DNA of 64,000 nucleotides from Branchiostoma lanceolatum (Eukaryota > Chordata > Leptocardii > Amphioxiformes > Branchiostomatidae). The notes below the pieces were generated by a model that worked only from the letters and a program-made list of their open reading frames with translations, did not search any database and was not told where the DNA came from. A program made the position numbers and the translations under genes. The stretch spans positions 22,051,193-22,115,192 of the forward strand of contig NC_089723.1 of the NCBI RefSeq assembly GCF_035083965.1, given 5' to 3'. Below are positions 11,489 to 21,140 of this stretch, one piece after another (the stretch's first letter is position 1; the number at the start of each line of letters is the position of its first letter).

Positions 11489-13601
11489 TGTATATACATT
11501 CAAAAGAAATTGTAAAGCCTGGGTATGCATGCAAGAGATAAACGATGGTCATCATTGTGTTTTCCACAGGCCTACGTGCACCAGGCTGAGGAGTTCCTCG
11601 CTAACGGAGCTCCAGTCGACGCGATCGAAGCTCAGGGACACTTCAAAAGCCGACCAGACCCCGTCCTTCTTAAGGTACTGTTTCGATGTCATAACCTTTG
11701 GAAATTTTCCTTGACCTTGCAAAGGATTTAGAGAATACTTATCAACATATACACCGACGATTGCCTTTTAGGTATTTTCATATTGACGTCAAAATTTATC
11801 TTCCAAATATACAGCAAATACAATTTATCATCTAAAATGATTAATGTACACATTTGAGATCATAAACTGAGTTTACAAGACTCAATTTTTTCCTTTACAG
11901 AGTCGCTTGGACCTTTTGGCCACTGCCGGCCTGCCCATCTGGGTAACGGAGATGACCGTAGCCGAGCTAGACGAGTTGGAGAGGGCGGCGGGTTACGAGG
12001 ACGCCTTGCGGGTCGCCTTCAGCCACCCGGCCGTAGAAGGAATCCTTCTGTGGTCCTCCTTTGGCATTGCGAATTTTGGCGATCCTTTAACTGCAATTGC
12101 CAGTGGAGATAACGTTGAGGTTCAGTACAAAATGATGTATCCAACATATCATTGATGTCAACATAAGCCTTCAAATGTCAAATGTGGTCATCCTTTGGCA
12201 GTGCGAATTTTGGTAATCCTGAAACTGCTATTACCAGTAGAGATTACGTTGAGCTGAGGTCCAGTTCAAAACAATGCATCTAACATATCGTGGAAGTCCT
12301 CATAAAACCTTAAAATGTCAAAATGTTTACAGACCAATAAAAGATTACTGTTATAATCTGGGAAGCCACTCTTAGGACTCAATAGACGTGACATGTCATG
12401 ATAACTGTGAACAGCAGCTTTTTAAGACCCCCATCCCACTTGGACGGCGCTCTCACGAACGAACGAACATTTTTTTTTGCATTTTTGTGTGCTTTGTTGT
12501 CTTCTCAGTCATACCTTTACCTCTTGCAACATATTTGAATGATAAAATCAAGGGGAAAACAGATTCGATTTTGGTCCCTGCACGGTCGCTCAGTGTGTGT
12601 CTTAAGTTATATACATGTTCAACTTTTTGTTATTTTTCTGTGTTGGCTGTCATGTAAACTGTTTGCAATAAATACGTTTTATCATTTTTCGTTATTATAG
12701 CAACGTAAATCACAGACGTTTGAAACACTTTTTGAACCACGGACAATACAAATTGGAAGGAATTAATTTGAATGGAAGCAAGTACTTGTACTTTTCGTCA
12801 ATTTGTATTACCCATGAACAAAACTATGATTTGACTACAAAATTCCCAAAAATTCAAGATACACCACTTCAAGCATGAAATTTGTTTGAACTACAGTTAA
12901 GACCATTCAATCCTCGCTGAGCGCTTGCTGTGATCATTGACCGCTCGCTGCGGCCCTTTGATCCCATCGCCATCCTCGGCGCGATCACGGCGACTGTTTT
13001 GGACATGTTCAAAACCATCGCCAGGTGACGGCGCGCATGGCGCGCATGGCGCTCTCACCGCGCTCCCTCCGCGCTCCCACGGCGCTCTCGCCGCGCTCTC
13101 GGCGATCTCACGGCAATCTGGCCAAATTTAGGTCGCCGTGAGAGCGCGCTGAGAGCGCCGTCCTAGTCTAACTGTCATCGGGTCGAAACGTTAAGCTCTC
13201 TACATAAAAGATAGTTGCCACATACGATGAATGTCTATGTATCTTGACATGCTTTCGTATTCAACGTATGGCTACACTTGGTATAGTTGAAGTAAAGTAA
13301 TTTTCCTTGACCGAACGGTTTTACTTAATGCTCTTCTAAATCTTTGTCGCTACAGCTCAACGAGGCCGGTCGCCGCTGGCGGCAGCTAGTCTTCACCGAC
13401 TGGCGCACCAACCTGTCCCTGCAGCACGGCACCACGATGCTAGCTGGACAGGAGTTCGACCTCCGCGGTTTCCATGGCAACTACGAGGTCAAAGTCAGGT
13501 TCCACGGTCAGGTGGCGGCCACCAAAACCTTCTCCCTGACACCTGGAGACGGACCGATGGTCGTGGATATAGACATGCCTAATGACGTCATTGTTGGCTG
13601 A
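1..13601 (+). CDS. GH10 (xylanase-like) glycoside hydrolase, copy A, 5'-partial, probably splice-impaired
   Basis: GH10 enzymes cleave beta-1,4-xylan-type chains with two glutamates on a TIM barrel. Exons seen: 1-60, 5305-5453, 5739-5794 (duplicated at 9594-9649), 10189-10329, 10913-11084, 11570-11674, 11901-12119, 13356-13601. The spliced frame gives the GH10 order: FAFGS, WAVLANQLKW, RGHNVFW, VVGRYAG, WDINNEM (acid/base Glu), LFLNDYG, QGHF, WVTEM (nucleophile Glu), then LNEAGRRW and a C-terminal FHGNYEVKV domain. Defects against copy B: the donor after 10329 reads AT instead of GT, and the end of the first exon is one base longer, shifting frame. The 5' exons and any signal peptide lie outside the window. 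Poly(A) signal at 13657. It is convergent with IFa. Function of the barrel is known for the family; secretion and substrate are not shown here. Confidence 0.85.
170..350. repeat. Fold-back repeat, decayed copy
   Basis: Left arm reads GGTTGGTGAATGACTGAATG and continues to AAACGTTTCGATAACC and CTGACTGGTTCACT. A decayed inverse arm follows (GTGAGCCAGTCAGAACT, then ATCCAAACGTCG). The better-preserved relative is at 28025-28330. The same copy is present in B at 31614-31795. Confidence 0.6.
351..642. repeat. Dispersed repeat sequence, non-coding
   Basis: No gene is visible. The TGTCTGTTTGTCTGTTTGTC run and its surroundings are shared with copy B (31796-32087) and lead straight into the 10-bp array, so this is probably the left part of one composite repeat. 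Confidence 0.4.
643..1146. repeat. 10-bp minisatellite, unit TTTGTAAAC(A/T)
   Basis: About 50 head-to-tail copies of a 10-bp unit, TTTGTAAACA alternating with TTTGTAAACT and minor variants. Because 30 bp equals three units, the minus strand stays open and translates as KVYKSLQ-like repeats, which I regard as a by-product. The matching array in copy B (32088-32408) has only about 32 units, so the array changes length. Confidence 0.93.
1150..1577. repeat. Dispersed repeat, non-coding
   Basis: Sequence following the minisatellite, including ATGGGCGGGTGTTG and a GGGCCCCTGGCAGC stretch. It is present at the matching place in copy B (32415-32820). No coding signal was found. Confidence 0.4.
1578..2387. 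mobile_element. piggyBac-like MITE, left end lost
   Basis: It is collinear with the interior of the complete element at 2755-3672: poly-C tract, CATAATTTTCGAACGG, GACGTCAT-type stretches, CCGCCATCTTGGATTTTGAC. It ends with the same right terminus (AGTCTGGATAGGG followed by TTAA). The left inverted repeat is missing. Only about its first 200 bp survive in copy B (32830-33027). Confidence 0.6.
2755..3672. mobile_element. piggyBac-like MITE, 918 bp
   Basis: The ends are perfect inverted repeats, CCCTATCCAGACTGGG on the left and its complement on the right, each abutting a TTAA (2751-2754 and 3673-3676). TTAA target duplication plus termini starting CCC is the piggyBac signature. There is no transposase frame, so it is non-autonomous. 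The ends carry long homopolymers (G run near 2783-2817, C run near 3646-3659). It is absent from copy B, where the whole 1.78-3.85 kb stretch is missing. Confidence 0.75.
3673..4800. other. Repeat-rich intron sequence without a gene
   Basis: The stretch 3846-4000 matches copy B 33040-33195. Near 4098-4165 there is an inverted, decayed relative of the MITE end (ACCGTTTGAAAGTTATGATG, G run, then CCAGTCTAGATAGGG). At 4281-4440 an AATAAATCTTTATTCC start suggests the 3' end of some retroposed sequence on the minus strand, but I cannot name it. Confidence 0.35.
4800..5290. repeat. Degenerate ~150-bp tandem repeat (CTGCAGTAC-bearing)
   Basis: Four spaced blocks carry an ACTGCAGTT or CTGCAGTAC core (near 4830, 4951, 5103 and 5256). 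They share AAATATCATA and AGATCCATCA segments at about 150-bp spacing. It lies directly upstream of a GH10 exon and is replaced in copy B by unrelated repeat sequence. Confidence 0.5.
5703..6063 (+). repeat. 360-bp direct duplication, left copy, with GH10 exon 3a
   Basis: Bases 5703-6063 re-appear at 9557-9918 with a few differences; copy B has this sequence once (34980-35346). It holds the 56-nt GH10 exon (5739-5794) encoding GQLTFDWADPTIALLESRG with good splice sites (CTTAG / GTGAGT). Confidence 0.9.
6372..7886 (+). repeat. 101-bp minisatellite, about 15 copies
   Basis: Unit of 101 bp (102 when a T4 tract is T5): GACAAAGTTCATTGTTTGAC, then AAGTTGACTGGTATTTTGCC, then AATCCCAAAAAGGGATGATA and a CTCATACATGACTATAG-type end. 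Variants recur every fourth unit, so blocks 7047-7450 and 7451-7857 look like a roughly 404-bp higher-order repeat. Short frames reading DCTYDKVHCLTSKVDW arise where two units join in frame; they are not genes. Absent from copy B. Confidence 0.93.
7939..9293 (-). CDS. P2X7 C-terminal (ballast) domain-like protein, three exons, ~218 aa
   Basis: Exons on the minus strand: 9293-9007, 8528-8316, 8095-7939. Every junction has GT/AG and the phases agree (TG|G gives Trp, GA|C gives Asp), giving 218 residues. Residues 1-90 are acidic and Ser/Asp-rich with PYRFEPYLSDE; the domain then begins with EWCSCGGC, ESVCCRE, CITQHRGFAQVCL, YRQFVRWCYEHLG, PSCAVAAIRSHFP and ends YTGFREADD. This Cys/His/Trp pattern is that of the zinc-binding intracellular domain of vertebrate P2X7, known in invertebrates as stand-alone proteins; no P2X channel or membrane segment is present. 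The molecular role of stand-alone members is unknown. It sits antisense inside GH10-A within an insert absent from copy B. The stop lies about 50 bp from the minisatellite, and no poly(A) signal was recognised. The TATA-less GC-rich upstream region has a CACGTG and a TTACGTCA site. Confidence 0.9.
9294..9400 (-). promoter_or_regulatory. GC-rich putative promoter of the P2X7-domain gene
   Basis: Directly upstream of the start codon: a CpG-rich stretch with a CRE-like TTACGTCA (9354-9361), an E-box CACGTG (9368-9373) and a CCAAT-type motif near 9332. This composition contrasts with the AT-rich surroundings. Promoter activity is inferred from composition and position. Confidence 0.45.
9557..9918 (+). 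repeat. 360-bp direct duplication, right copy, with GH10 exon 3b
   Basis: The right copy holds exon 3b (9594-9649), identical in length to 3a but reading LLVSRG where 3a and copy B read LLESRG. Flanking sequence to the right is the normal continuation of the intron, so the 3.49 kb between the two copies is the extra material. Confidence 0.88.
9838..10140. repeat. Dispersed repeat family (TTACGGGCTGTTTTT-type)
   Basis: Shares CTACGGTCACAATTGG, AAAAAAGGGCC, TACGGGCTGTTTTT, GGGCGTAACCCCT and GGGACCTGGTAAC blocks with 5984-6063, 28913-29100, 29570-29700, 30702-30730 and copy B 35262-35520. It looks like a short non-coding mobile repeat; class not determined. Confidence 0.55.
11401..11483 (+). 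repeat. (AG)n microsatellite
   Basis: About 41 uninterrupted AG dinucleotides in a GH10-A intron. The matching place in copy B (36810-36835) has only a short TATA-rich stretch, so the tract expanded in A or was lost in B. Confidence 0.97.
12050..12330 (+). repeat. Tandem duplication of the 3' half of GH10 exon 7
   Basis: The stretch beginning TGTGGTCCTCCTTTGGC (12050) recurs 134 bp later as TGTGGTCATCCTTTGGC (12184), followed by matching GCGAATTTTGG, ACTGC, GAGAT and ACGTTGAG blocks. The second unit is decayed. Both copies A and B have it (B: 37410 and 37535), so it predates their split. Confidence 0.8.
12430..13170. mobile_element. GC-rich TIR element (~740 bp), copy A only
   Basis: Left end GGACGGCGCTCTCA near 12441 and right end reading the complement (TGAGAGCGCCGTCC) near 13150-13163. 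The right third is a series of CGCGCTC and CGGCGCTCTC subrepeats. Copy B lacks it at the matching position (about 37720). Fragments of the same family lie at 17130-17300, 24100-24310 and 29795-29870, and at the matching B positions. No protein frame, so non-autonomous; superfamily not determined. Confidence 0.65.
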
Positions 13602-13656
13602 GAGGCCACAGCTTATACATGTAGATGTCTACATTTATTTGATTATGAAAATGCAG

Positions 13657-13662
13657 AATAAA
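13657..13662 (+). terminator. Poly(A) signal of GH10-A
   Basis: AATAAA, 56 bp after the GH10 stop codon; copy B has the same at 38236-38241. Confidence 0.75.
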
Positions 13663-14240
13663 GTAAAAAAGAATCGCTTCAAGTCTTGGGGCATATTTCC
13701 TGTCATTGTTTAGTAAGAAGAAAGTACATTTATAAATGACTCTTATACACATCCTTCTTTTCAAAATTCACATGGAACTTTATATTTGTCTGTGTGTCCC
13801 TGTCCTGGACACTGTCTGATATTTTGTTAAAGAGGACACAGAATCTACGTTTTGTAAAAAAAAAACAGACATTCAATTCAATTTTATTTCTTTTATTACG
13901 TTCGTTGCTTTTATATTTGCTGAAATCAATACAAACACTAACGTTACATAAGTATCAGAGCGAGAGTGCAGAGATGTGATAACGTGACAAACACGTGGAC
14001 GTGGCACATCTATCATTCACTCCGTAGTTGTTTGTTTACCCAGCTGCTTCTCATTGTATTGTATACGCAACTTCACTCAAAAGCACGATGTCTTCTTTTT
14101 ATCGTGATCGAGTAGTTTTTGCTTCAGTCTCTATTGTACCAGATTAACACTGGTATCCGTCTAAACATGCACTGTATGGACAGAAGAACGTATAATGAAG
14201 ATCTATGATTTTGATACCACGGGACTATATCAGAAGCTTG

Positions 14241-17200
14241 CTATGAAATCATCTTTTGCGTCGTAACATTCTCACATGCCGTCGTTTCTAGGGTACCGGC
14301 TGTGCCTGCTGTGCCGCCTGGCCCGGCTGGGGAATCTGGGCTAATGTCCGAACAACCTATGTAGAGATAATAAAGAGAAATAAACATTATGTGGTTAAAT
14401 TGTAGACTGATTTCTCGTACTTAAGTTCACTGTGACACTCACGAGCAAAGTTGCTTCATTATTGCGTATGTCAGTTTTGGTGGTGATGACAACGTGAAAA
14501 GGTTTAAATCATATACTTTTCTTTATCTGCTGCACCCCCCCCCCATTAGAATCGGTCAACAAATTACCAATCGAAGCAGAGATATGAACTACGTGCAGAT
14601 AAGAAGTCAAGATAAAGAAAATAAACAAAATGGAATCGTGGTATAAATGTACAGCCACGAGTGCTATTGGTTTTTTCTCTTACAGTTTCATGTAGGCAGC
14701 AATAAGAGAGGTGTTGGTTTACTTTTTTTTCAGCTTGAAGTAACTGGAGGTAACAGTTTTACTTTAATTTGCATGATATGTTTTGACAGGGTTAGACAGA
14801 GCTTTGGGGCTTGTCTATCCATAGAAGATAAATGTATCAAGCATCAGGCCACAGCAAGTACATGGATGATATCAGCGCGCTCATCAATTTCCACCTGATT
14901 TTGAAAAAGAATCCCATTCAGAGATGGTCAATATGTCTTTCCAAAATGGGAAATATGTCGTGTTGTAGCCTTAATTGTAATTCTAGAAGTTTCACTTTAT
15001 TGAATACAGGAATAAAAGACCTGTTGGTTGTTATACCATATTTGTCTCTTCGACTCTTTTACAATGATTATGGTGTCTAATTTGGCCATCTTATTTTTCG
15101 CCATCTTGTTTTCCTCGCCATCTTTTTCTGTTTTAGCATTCAATTTGGAGTTGATGTCATCCATGAAAATTGCCTGTTTACCTCATCTCCTCCCCTTCCA
15201 ACAGCTTCCTGTAAGCTGCTATTTCAATGTCGAGCGCCAGTTTGACGTTCATCAGCTCCTGGTAGTTGGTGAGATTCTGGGCCATCTCCAGCTTCATCTT
15301 CTCGATCTGCGCCTCCCGTTTCCCGATGGCCTGCCTGTATCCTTCAACCTCCTTCAGCATGCGGGCCTCTGTCAGCTTTAGGCTGTCTTCTAAAGCACCG
15401 TTCTGTCAGGAATACAAGAGAACATGGGATGAGTATATATTGGCAAATGATAGAGTACATAACACTAACTCTTAGGCAGAAAAGCAGATATTGGAGAGTC
15501 AATAGTTTAGAGACAGGCAGAAATATATAACTAATGGCAATTTACACATCACTAGTTTGAATACAATGTAATCAGTCTTATAATCCAGTTTAAACATCGT
15601 TGAGACATTTGATCACTTTTATAGATACACTATATACACAAGAGAAATTGTTTGTGCCCACGTGTGTTCGGAGATCAGAGGTCATGTAGAAGAAAGTATG
15701 ACTGTTTATGTCCAAAAAAATGTTGAAACATCCACAGGCTACCTCATAACACTTATGTTGACAGCATCACACACTCACCTTGCTCCTGATAGCCTCGGAC
15801 TCGGCCCTTATGGTGCTGAGCTTCTTTTGGAATCCAGCCACTTCTGTCCTGGCGGCTGCAAGAGCCTCGCTGTCTTTCTCCCGTAGCAGGGCTATCTCCG
15901 CAAACTGTCACATATAGCAGCAAAGACAAGTGGCAACATTCCATAGATATGGTTATACGGTTATATAAGGTATGAATTTAAGTATTCAAAACTAGATAGT
16001 AGAAACAATCGGTCATTTTAGATGGCGTTTTTACCATTAGACATATTTATCTGCATAAAGCTTGCATAATTGGCCCTCTACATATCACATCAGCCTCGTA
16101 GGTCCTTAACAGTGGCTGGTCATACTGCACGACTTTTGTACATTAAGTGGCAACTTGCCCCATCTAACCTTTGCATGTCTACACGTGGGTCCCAGCGTCG
16201 TTTGAAGCTATCAATTAGGGATTCTTCAGACGTTCTTTGTATTTATACAACTACTAAGCTGTCTCCTGAAAAGAGAATATTTTTGAAGCACAAACGTTCT
16301 GGATTAGCCTTATCTTTTTTTACCTTCTCCTTGTACTTGGCTTCGGCATCTTGCTTGTTAGCCTGCCCGATCGTCTCGTACTGTTCACGGATCTCCTTCA
16401 GGGTGTCGCTGAGATCTGGTCCCGTCATCACCGGCTGCTGAGACTCTATCTTAGTCACAGTCAGAGCCAACTCTTCCTGCAGAACTGTCATCTCCTGTAA
16501 AATGTGCCCATATTTATAAAGGGTTATTGTGAGGTAGAGTACATACAGGGTGTTGGTCCCAGAACCCATGAAGTTACAATCCTATCATTTCACCGATCTT
16601 GTGCCCGTAAATTGCAAATCATAATCAGGAAATGATACTAATGTCGTAGAAAGCCAAAGTTACAATCCTATCATTTCACCGATCTTGTGCCCGTAAATTA
16701 CAAATCATAATCAGGAAATGATACTAATGTCGTAGAAAGCCAAAGTCAATACCAAATTAAAAAACAAGATCTGAAAGAATAAAAGATAAGGATCTATTGT
16801 ATGGTATACCATACTCTGTGTGTTTAGCCATTTGTTCAACCTTCCTGACCACTTAGCTATTTCATGATGAAGGCAACATTCTTTGCAAAACTTTTTTATT
16901 CACACGCTTGCATCAGTTTTGGGGTTGCCGGAGGATATCAATATGAGCGAGTCAACATTACTTTACTTGCTAACTAAATGATTGGTATGACAAACAGATA
17001 GACTAGCTTACCTCCGAGTGAGTCTTCCTCACAAACTCAATCTCTTCCTGTGCGACCACCAGCCTGCTCTCGAAGCCCACACGCACCGCTGTGATGATTT
17101 CCAGTTCCTGAAACAGTATGGATTATTTCAGGGTAGTAAAGGAAAACGTTCTTTATACCCCATTCCTCTAGGACGGCGCTCTCCCTGCGCGCTCTATGCA

Positions 17201-18059
17201 ACCTCAGCGCTCAACGAATTTCATTAAAAAGCGAATAAAAAACGAACTTTTTTGCGCTTGGTGCGTTTTGTTGTCTTTTCAGTCATACTTCTACGTTGCA
17301 TAACATTCTAATTAAGTAATCAAGGATTAGACAAATCTGACGTAATAAGGGGACGAAGCTTACCATCTTGTGCTTCTCGATGTCAGCCTTCAGCTCTGAG
17401 CGCACTGATATCTGGTCCTCGCACCTATAACAAAACATGTGGACCATGCTTAGTAACGTGTGTAACGTGTGGACCATGCTGAATAACCGACCGACTGACC
17501 AACAGACCGACCGACCCACCGATTGACCAACCAACCAACCAACCAACCAACCAACCAACCAACCAACGCCCTAGCTACCAACCAATGCAATGAATAAAGA
17601 AAGAAACGTTTTGTTGAAACCTTGAAATGCTAAGAGAATTGCGTAGTTAATTGAAAGTAATGAATTTGAAAGCAATGATATAACGTACTTTCCCTGCCAC
17701 TCCTCCGCCTGTGTCTGCCAGCTGTTCCTCTCCACCTCCACCTGGGCCTTCTCCTTCGACAGCTCGTCCACCTTAGTCCGCAGCTCCTTCAGCATCTCCT
17801 CGAACTTTGCCTTGTCGACGGGAGCGGCTTTGACCTGGGCGGCCTGCAGCTGAACCTCCAGGGTGGCGTTGCTCTCGTTCAGGGCTCGCACCCTGTCGAT
17901 GTAGGTAGCGAAGCGGTCGTTGAGGATGCCGAGTTCTTTCTTCTCGCTGGCGCGGGTCATCCTGGCGTCGCTGAGGGTTTGCAGCGCGCCTTCGGAAGCT
18001 TGCATGGTGGAGGAATACTGAGTGGTTACAGCGGTCGTTCGTGACACCTGAGCGGCCAT
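14241..18059 (-). CDS. Intermediate filament protein IFa, copy A (~381 aa)
   Basis: Cytoplasmic IF subunit that would dimerise by coiled coil and assemble into 10-nm filaments. Exons: 18059-17689, 17424-17364, 17107-17012, 16494-16324, 15904-15779, 15402-15182, and a likely tail exon 14340-14241. Internal exon lengths 61, 96, 171, 126 and 221 nt match the vimentin-type pattern (61, 96, 162, 126, 221). A short head (about 40 residues) leads to the helix-initiation motif [15 protein letters not shown]; the rod ends with [19 protein letters not shown]. Coil 1B is the short form, with no lamin-type 42-residue insert, nuclear signal or CaaX. Tail: [17 protein letters not shown] then a polar end, or RLFGH if an upstream acceptor is used. 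A reverse AATAAA near 13883 could end the transcript. Confidence 0.92.
17130..17300. repeat. Fragment of the GC-rich TIR family in an IFa intron
   Basis: Contains AGGACGGCGCTCTCC, GCGCTCAACGAATTTCATT, and TTTTGTTGTCTTTTCAGTCA as in the element at 12430-13170. Present in copy B at 41755-41905. Confidence 0.6.
17526..17567 (+). repeat. (CCAA)n microsatellite
   Basis: About ten CCAA units between IFa exons 1 and 2. The matching tract in copy B (42120-42196) is almost twice as long and carries one CCGA interruption. Confidence 0.95.
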
Positions 18060-19599
18060 GGTTTCCTAGTGTGAGCTTCGAACAGGCTTGGAGGAGAACT
18101 GGCTGTCAGAACCGGGACGTTCGTACCAGAGAGCCGTAGACGGTGGGTTCTGAGCTATACCGGCCAGCGGGCGGTTAAAGCCTTTGAGCGGTCCATATTA
18201 GTTCAAGCTCATCAGTGTAACCACCCTCTGTCAATCATTGAGTCAAGAAGGCGTTTCATTGGTGAGGTGTTGTGTACAGTGATGCGGGAGGGTCCCTGTG
18301 CATATAAGTGTTGAAGAAGCCACCAGAAATGGCCTAAAATGCAGACAGATGTCATTGACTAATGATGTCCGGTCAAGAGCTGACTAGGACGATGTGAGGG
18401 GCATTCCGGAACCCAAATATGTGGGGCAATCAAATAGCCAATGTAAATGATGAAGACAGCCTTCTATTTATGAACTTTGAGATTTGAAAAAGATGTACCC
18501 ACGTCTACGATGAATTTAGAATGAATTTATGGCTGTAACCTCTCAATGAACCTTTACTTCTGGCCTGGGGCTTCGGAAAGTTGAGGAGGTCATGATCATG
18601 TCTAAGGAACTAGGTAGTAATCTTCTACAGCACGGCTGTATATTGGGGTGCTTAAAGACCATGACTTAATAATTAACACCGAGAGGGTTTCATTGCTGTG
18701 CGGGCGTATTTAAAGGCTTTGTAGGAAAAGCCTTTCAAGTACTAACTGGTAAACTAACCTAAACTAGTGTGTTATTGTACAGAATGTTGAATTTACAATA
18801 TGTTTCAATTCCATCTATACCACTGGACACGTTTTCTAAGAAATATTAGAGCTTTTCTGTCCGGCAATCTTCTTCAATTATCAAAATATTTTTTTAGCAT
18901 TCGTTCCTGAATTCGTTCCTGAATACCTAACGTTTATAAAAGTGCTGAACAGATGTATTTTTGTAATGTTTACATATCGTTATCCGTACTTGGAATATGA
19001 GGGTATCAAAGTGCTGGAATTGTCGTAACGAAATGCAATGTAAATGGCACACCGTTTACATGTAAGTTCTGTTATTTAGGGTAATCAAATGTTTGATGTA
19101 GTTTTCGCACCACTGCGGAGATTCTGTGCAAACATTTTACGCTGGAACAAACCTTATTCGTTCATATTCTTCTTCGCTGTGTGTTTTGAATCTCTGATTT
19201 ATGTCCTGTTATACAAAATTCTGCGAAATCCTGTACAACGCCTTAACGGAAGGAAACGTGGGGGAATTTACGCTCTTTGAAGTGCCAGTATCATAGTATG
19301 TAGGGCAGGTAAATGTTTGATGTGGATATGGAATCTTGAATTTGTCACGATGCCGAGAAATCTTATGAATCACATGTACATTATGTACCAATAATAAACC
19401 TGGACCGCCTATGTTGCTAGATCCCGGTGCCGTAATTAATTAATGGCACATTTGCACACCAAGGCTCAAATCTGGAGAAAGTTGCCAAGAGCACTGCGCC
19501 TGGGGCCGGGGTATAATGGTGTCAGTTAATCTGTCCTAGTTTGCACGCAACCAAAACGTTCTTTCCAGATCAACAGTTACGAAATGGTTATAAGTATAC
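18060..19599. other. IFa upstream region, no gene seen
   Basis: No coding exon, no inverted repeat of note. It is about 99% identical to copy B 42659-44197, clearly closer than the neighbouring IFa introns. The first 250 bp should hold the IFa promoter; no clear TATA box was found. Confidence 0.6.
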
Positions 19600-21140
19600 T
19601 ACAAAACATGGTATTAGGCATCAACAGATCCTTTCACTCCAAGCGAACTCAAAACAGTTCTGGGATCCCTCCCTGACAATAAATCTCCTGGTCTGGATAA
19701 TATCCCAGCCATCATCTGGAAAGACCCGGTTTTCAATGACCTTCTTTTACACCTGTGCAACCAAACATTTATGTATCACAGACCACCATCTTCCTGGCTT
19801 AAAGGAGGAATCGTTCCCATCCCCAAAAAAGGTGACCTAACATCTGCCTCCAACTATAGAGGTATTACTCTCACTCCCATTGCAGCAAAGGTGTATAACA
19901 GACTTTTACTTAATCGTCTTACCCCTGTAATTGATCCCATTCTTAGGAGGAATCAAAATGGATTCAGAAAAGGAAGGTCTACTATTTCACAGATTCTGGC
20001 AATACGTCGTATAATTGAGGAGATGAAGAGATGTAATAGGGATTTTGTACTGCTTTTCGTTGATTTTCGTAAGGCCTTTGATTCTATTAATAGAGATGAA
20101 ATGTTTGATATTCTAGCACAGTATGGTATTCCACAATGTTTTATAAAAGCAGTCAGGGCTTTGTATAGAAATACTCTAGCCTCCGTTATTACACCTGACG
20201 GTGAGACTAGTTCATTTGAGGTAGTTACAGGAGTTCTTCAGGGTGATACTTTAGCACCGTATTTGTTCATTATTGTACTTGACTATGTCTTAAGACTATC
20301 ATTAGATATAAATGAAAACAAAGGTATTGAAATCAAACCACGCAGGAGTCAAAGACACCCTGCCCAGTATCTTACTGATTTGGATTTTGCAGATGATCTT
20401 GCTCTAGTTGCTGAACTGATCAAAAATGCAGAAACTCTGCTACAATCCCTAGAAGAGTCTGCATCCCAAGTGGGGCTATATTGTAATGAATCTAAGACAG
20501 AATACATTAGCAACATCTCTGGAACACTTGAACTCAGATCCCTGTCTGGGACACTCATTGATAGAGTACATGATTTCAAATATCTTGGTTCTTACATTAT
20601 GTGCTCAAAGAAAGACCTTTAAATTAGAAAAGCCCTAGCATGGGAAGCAAGCAACAAGTTGGACAAAATATGGAAATCTAACATTCCTAACAAACTGAAG
20701 GTACAAGTTTTTCTTACCCTTGTGGAACCGATACTACTCTACGGTGCAGAAACTTGGACGCTTACCTGTCAGCTCCAAAACAGACTGGATGGGACCTATA
20801 CAAAGCTACTACGCAGGGCACAGAACATTTCTTGGACACAACACGCTACTCTCAAAACAATTTATGGAAGTCTTCCGCGGTTGTCTCAAAAGCTCACCCA
20901 CCGTCGTGTAACATTTGCTGGACACTGCTTTCGAGCCAAACAGCAAATAGTTTCGGACATCCTTCTATGGAAACCAAGAGGCCAAGTGCACAGCAGAAGT
21001 TTGACTTTTACCGATAGTTTAGTCAGAGACACTGGGCTTGCATATGAACACTTAGGACAAATGATGTTGGACAAGGCGATTTGGAGTGATGTATGTACTT
21101 ATTTAGTCCCGGCCGATGGCCGATAGATGATGATGATTAG
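19600..21140 (+). mobile_element. 5'-truncated LINE reverse-transcriptase fragment (RTE/CR1-like)
   Basis: A frame of about 500 codons with one in-frame TAA (20620-20622). RT blocks in order: NYRGITLTPIAAKVYNR, NQNGFRKGRST, FVDFRKAFDSI, QGDTLAPYLF, LDFADDLAL (catalytic Asp pair), then a C-terminal RRVTFAGHCFRAK region. There is no endonuclease or ORF1, so it is 5'-truncated. It ends in a short GATGATGATGATT run, as several LINE clades do. The copy in B (44198-45735) shares the same stop, so the insertion and its decay predate the duplication. It lies between IFa and IFb in the opposite orientation. Confidence 0.85.

Noticed and set aside
11349-11567. Frames of repeated SLSLSL / REREER type
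   Set aside because: Translations of the (AG)n microsatellite.
1-13601. GH10 as bacterial contamination or recent bacterial transfer
   Set aside because: It has many spliceosomal introns, an animal-type C-terminal domain and lies among IF genes in both copies.
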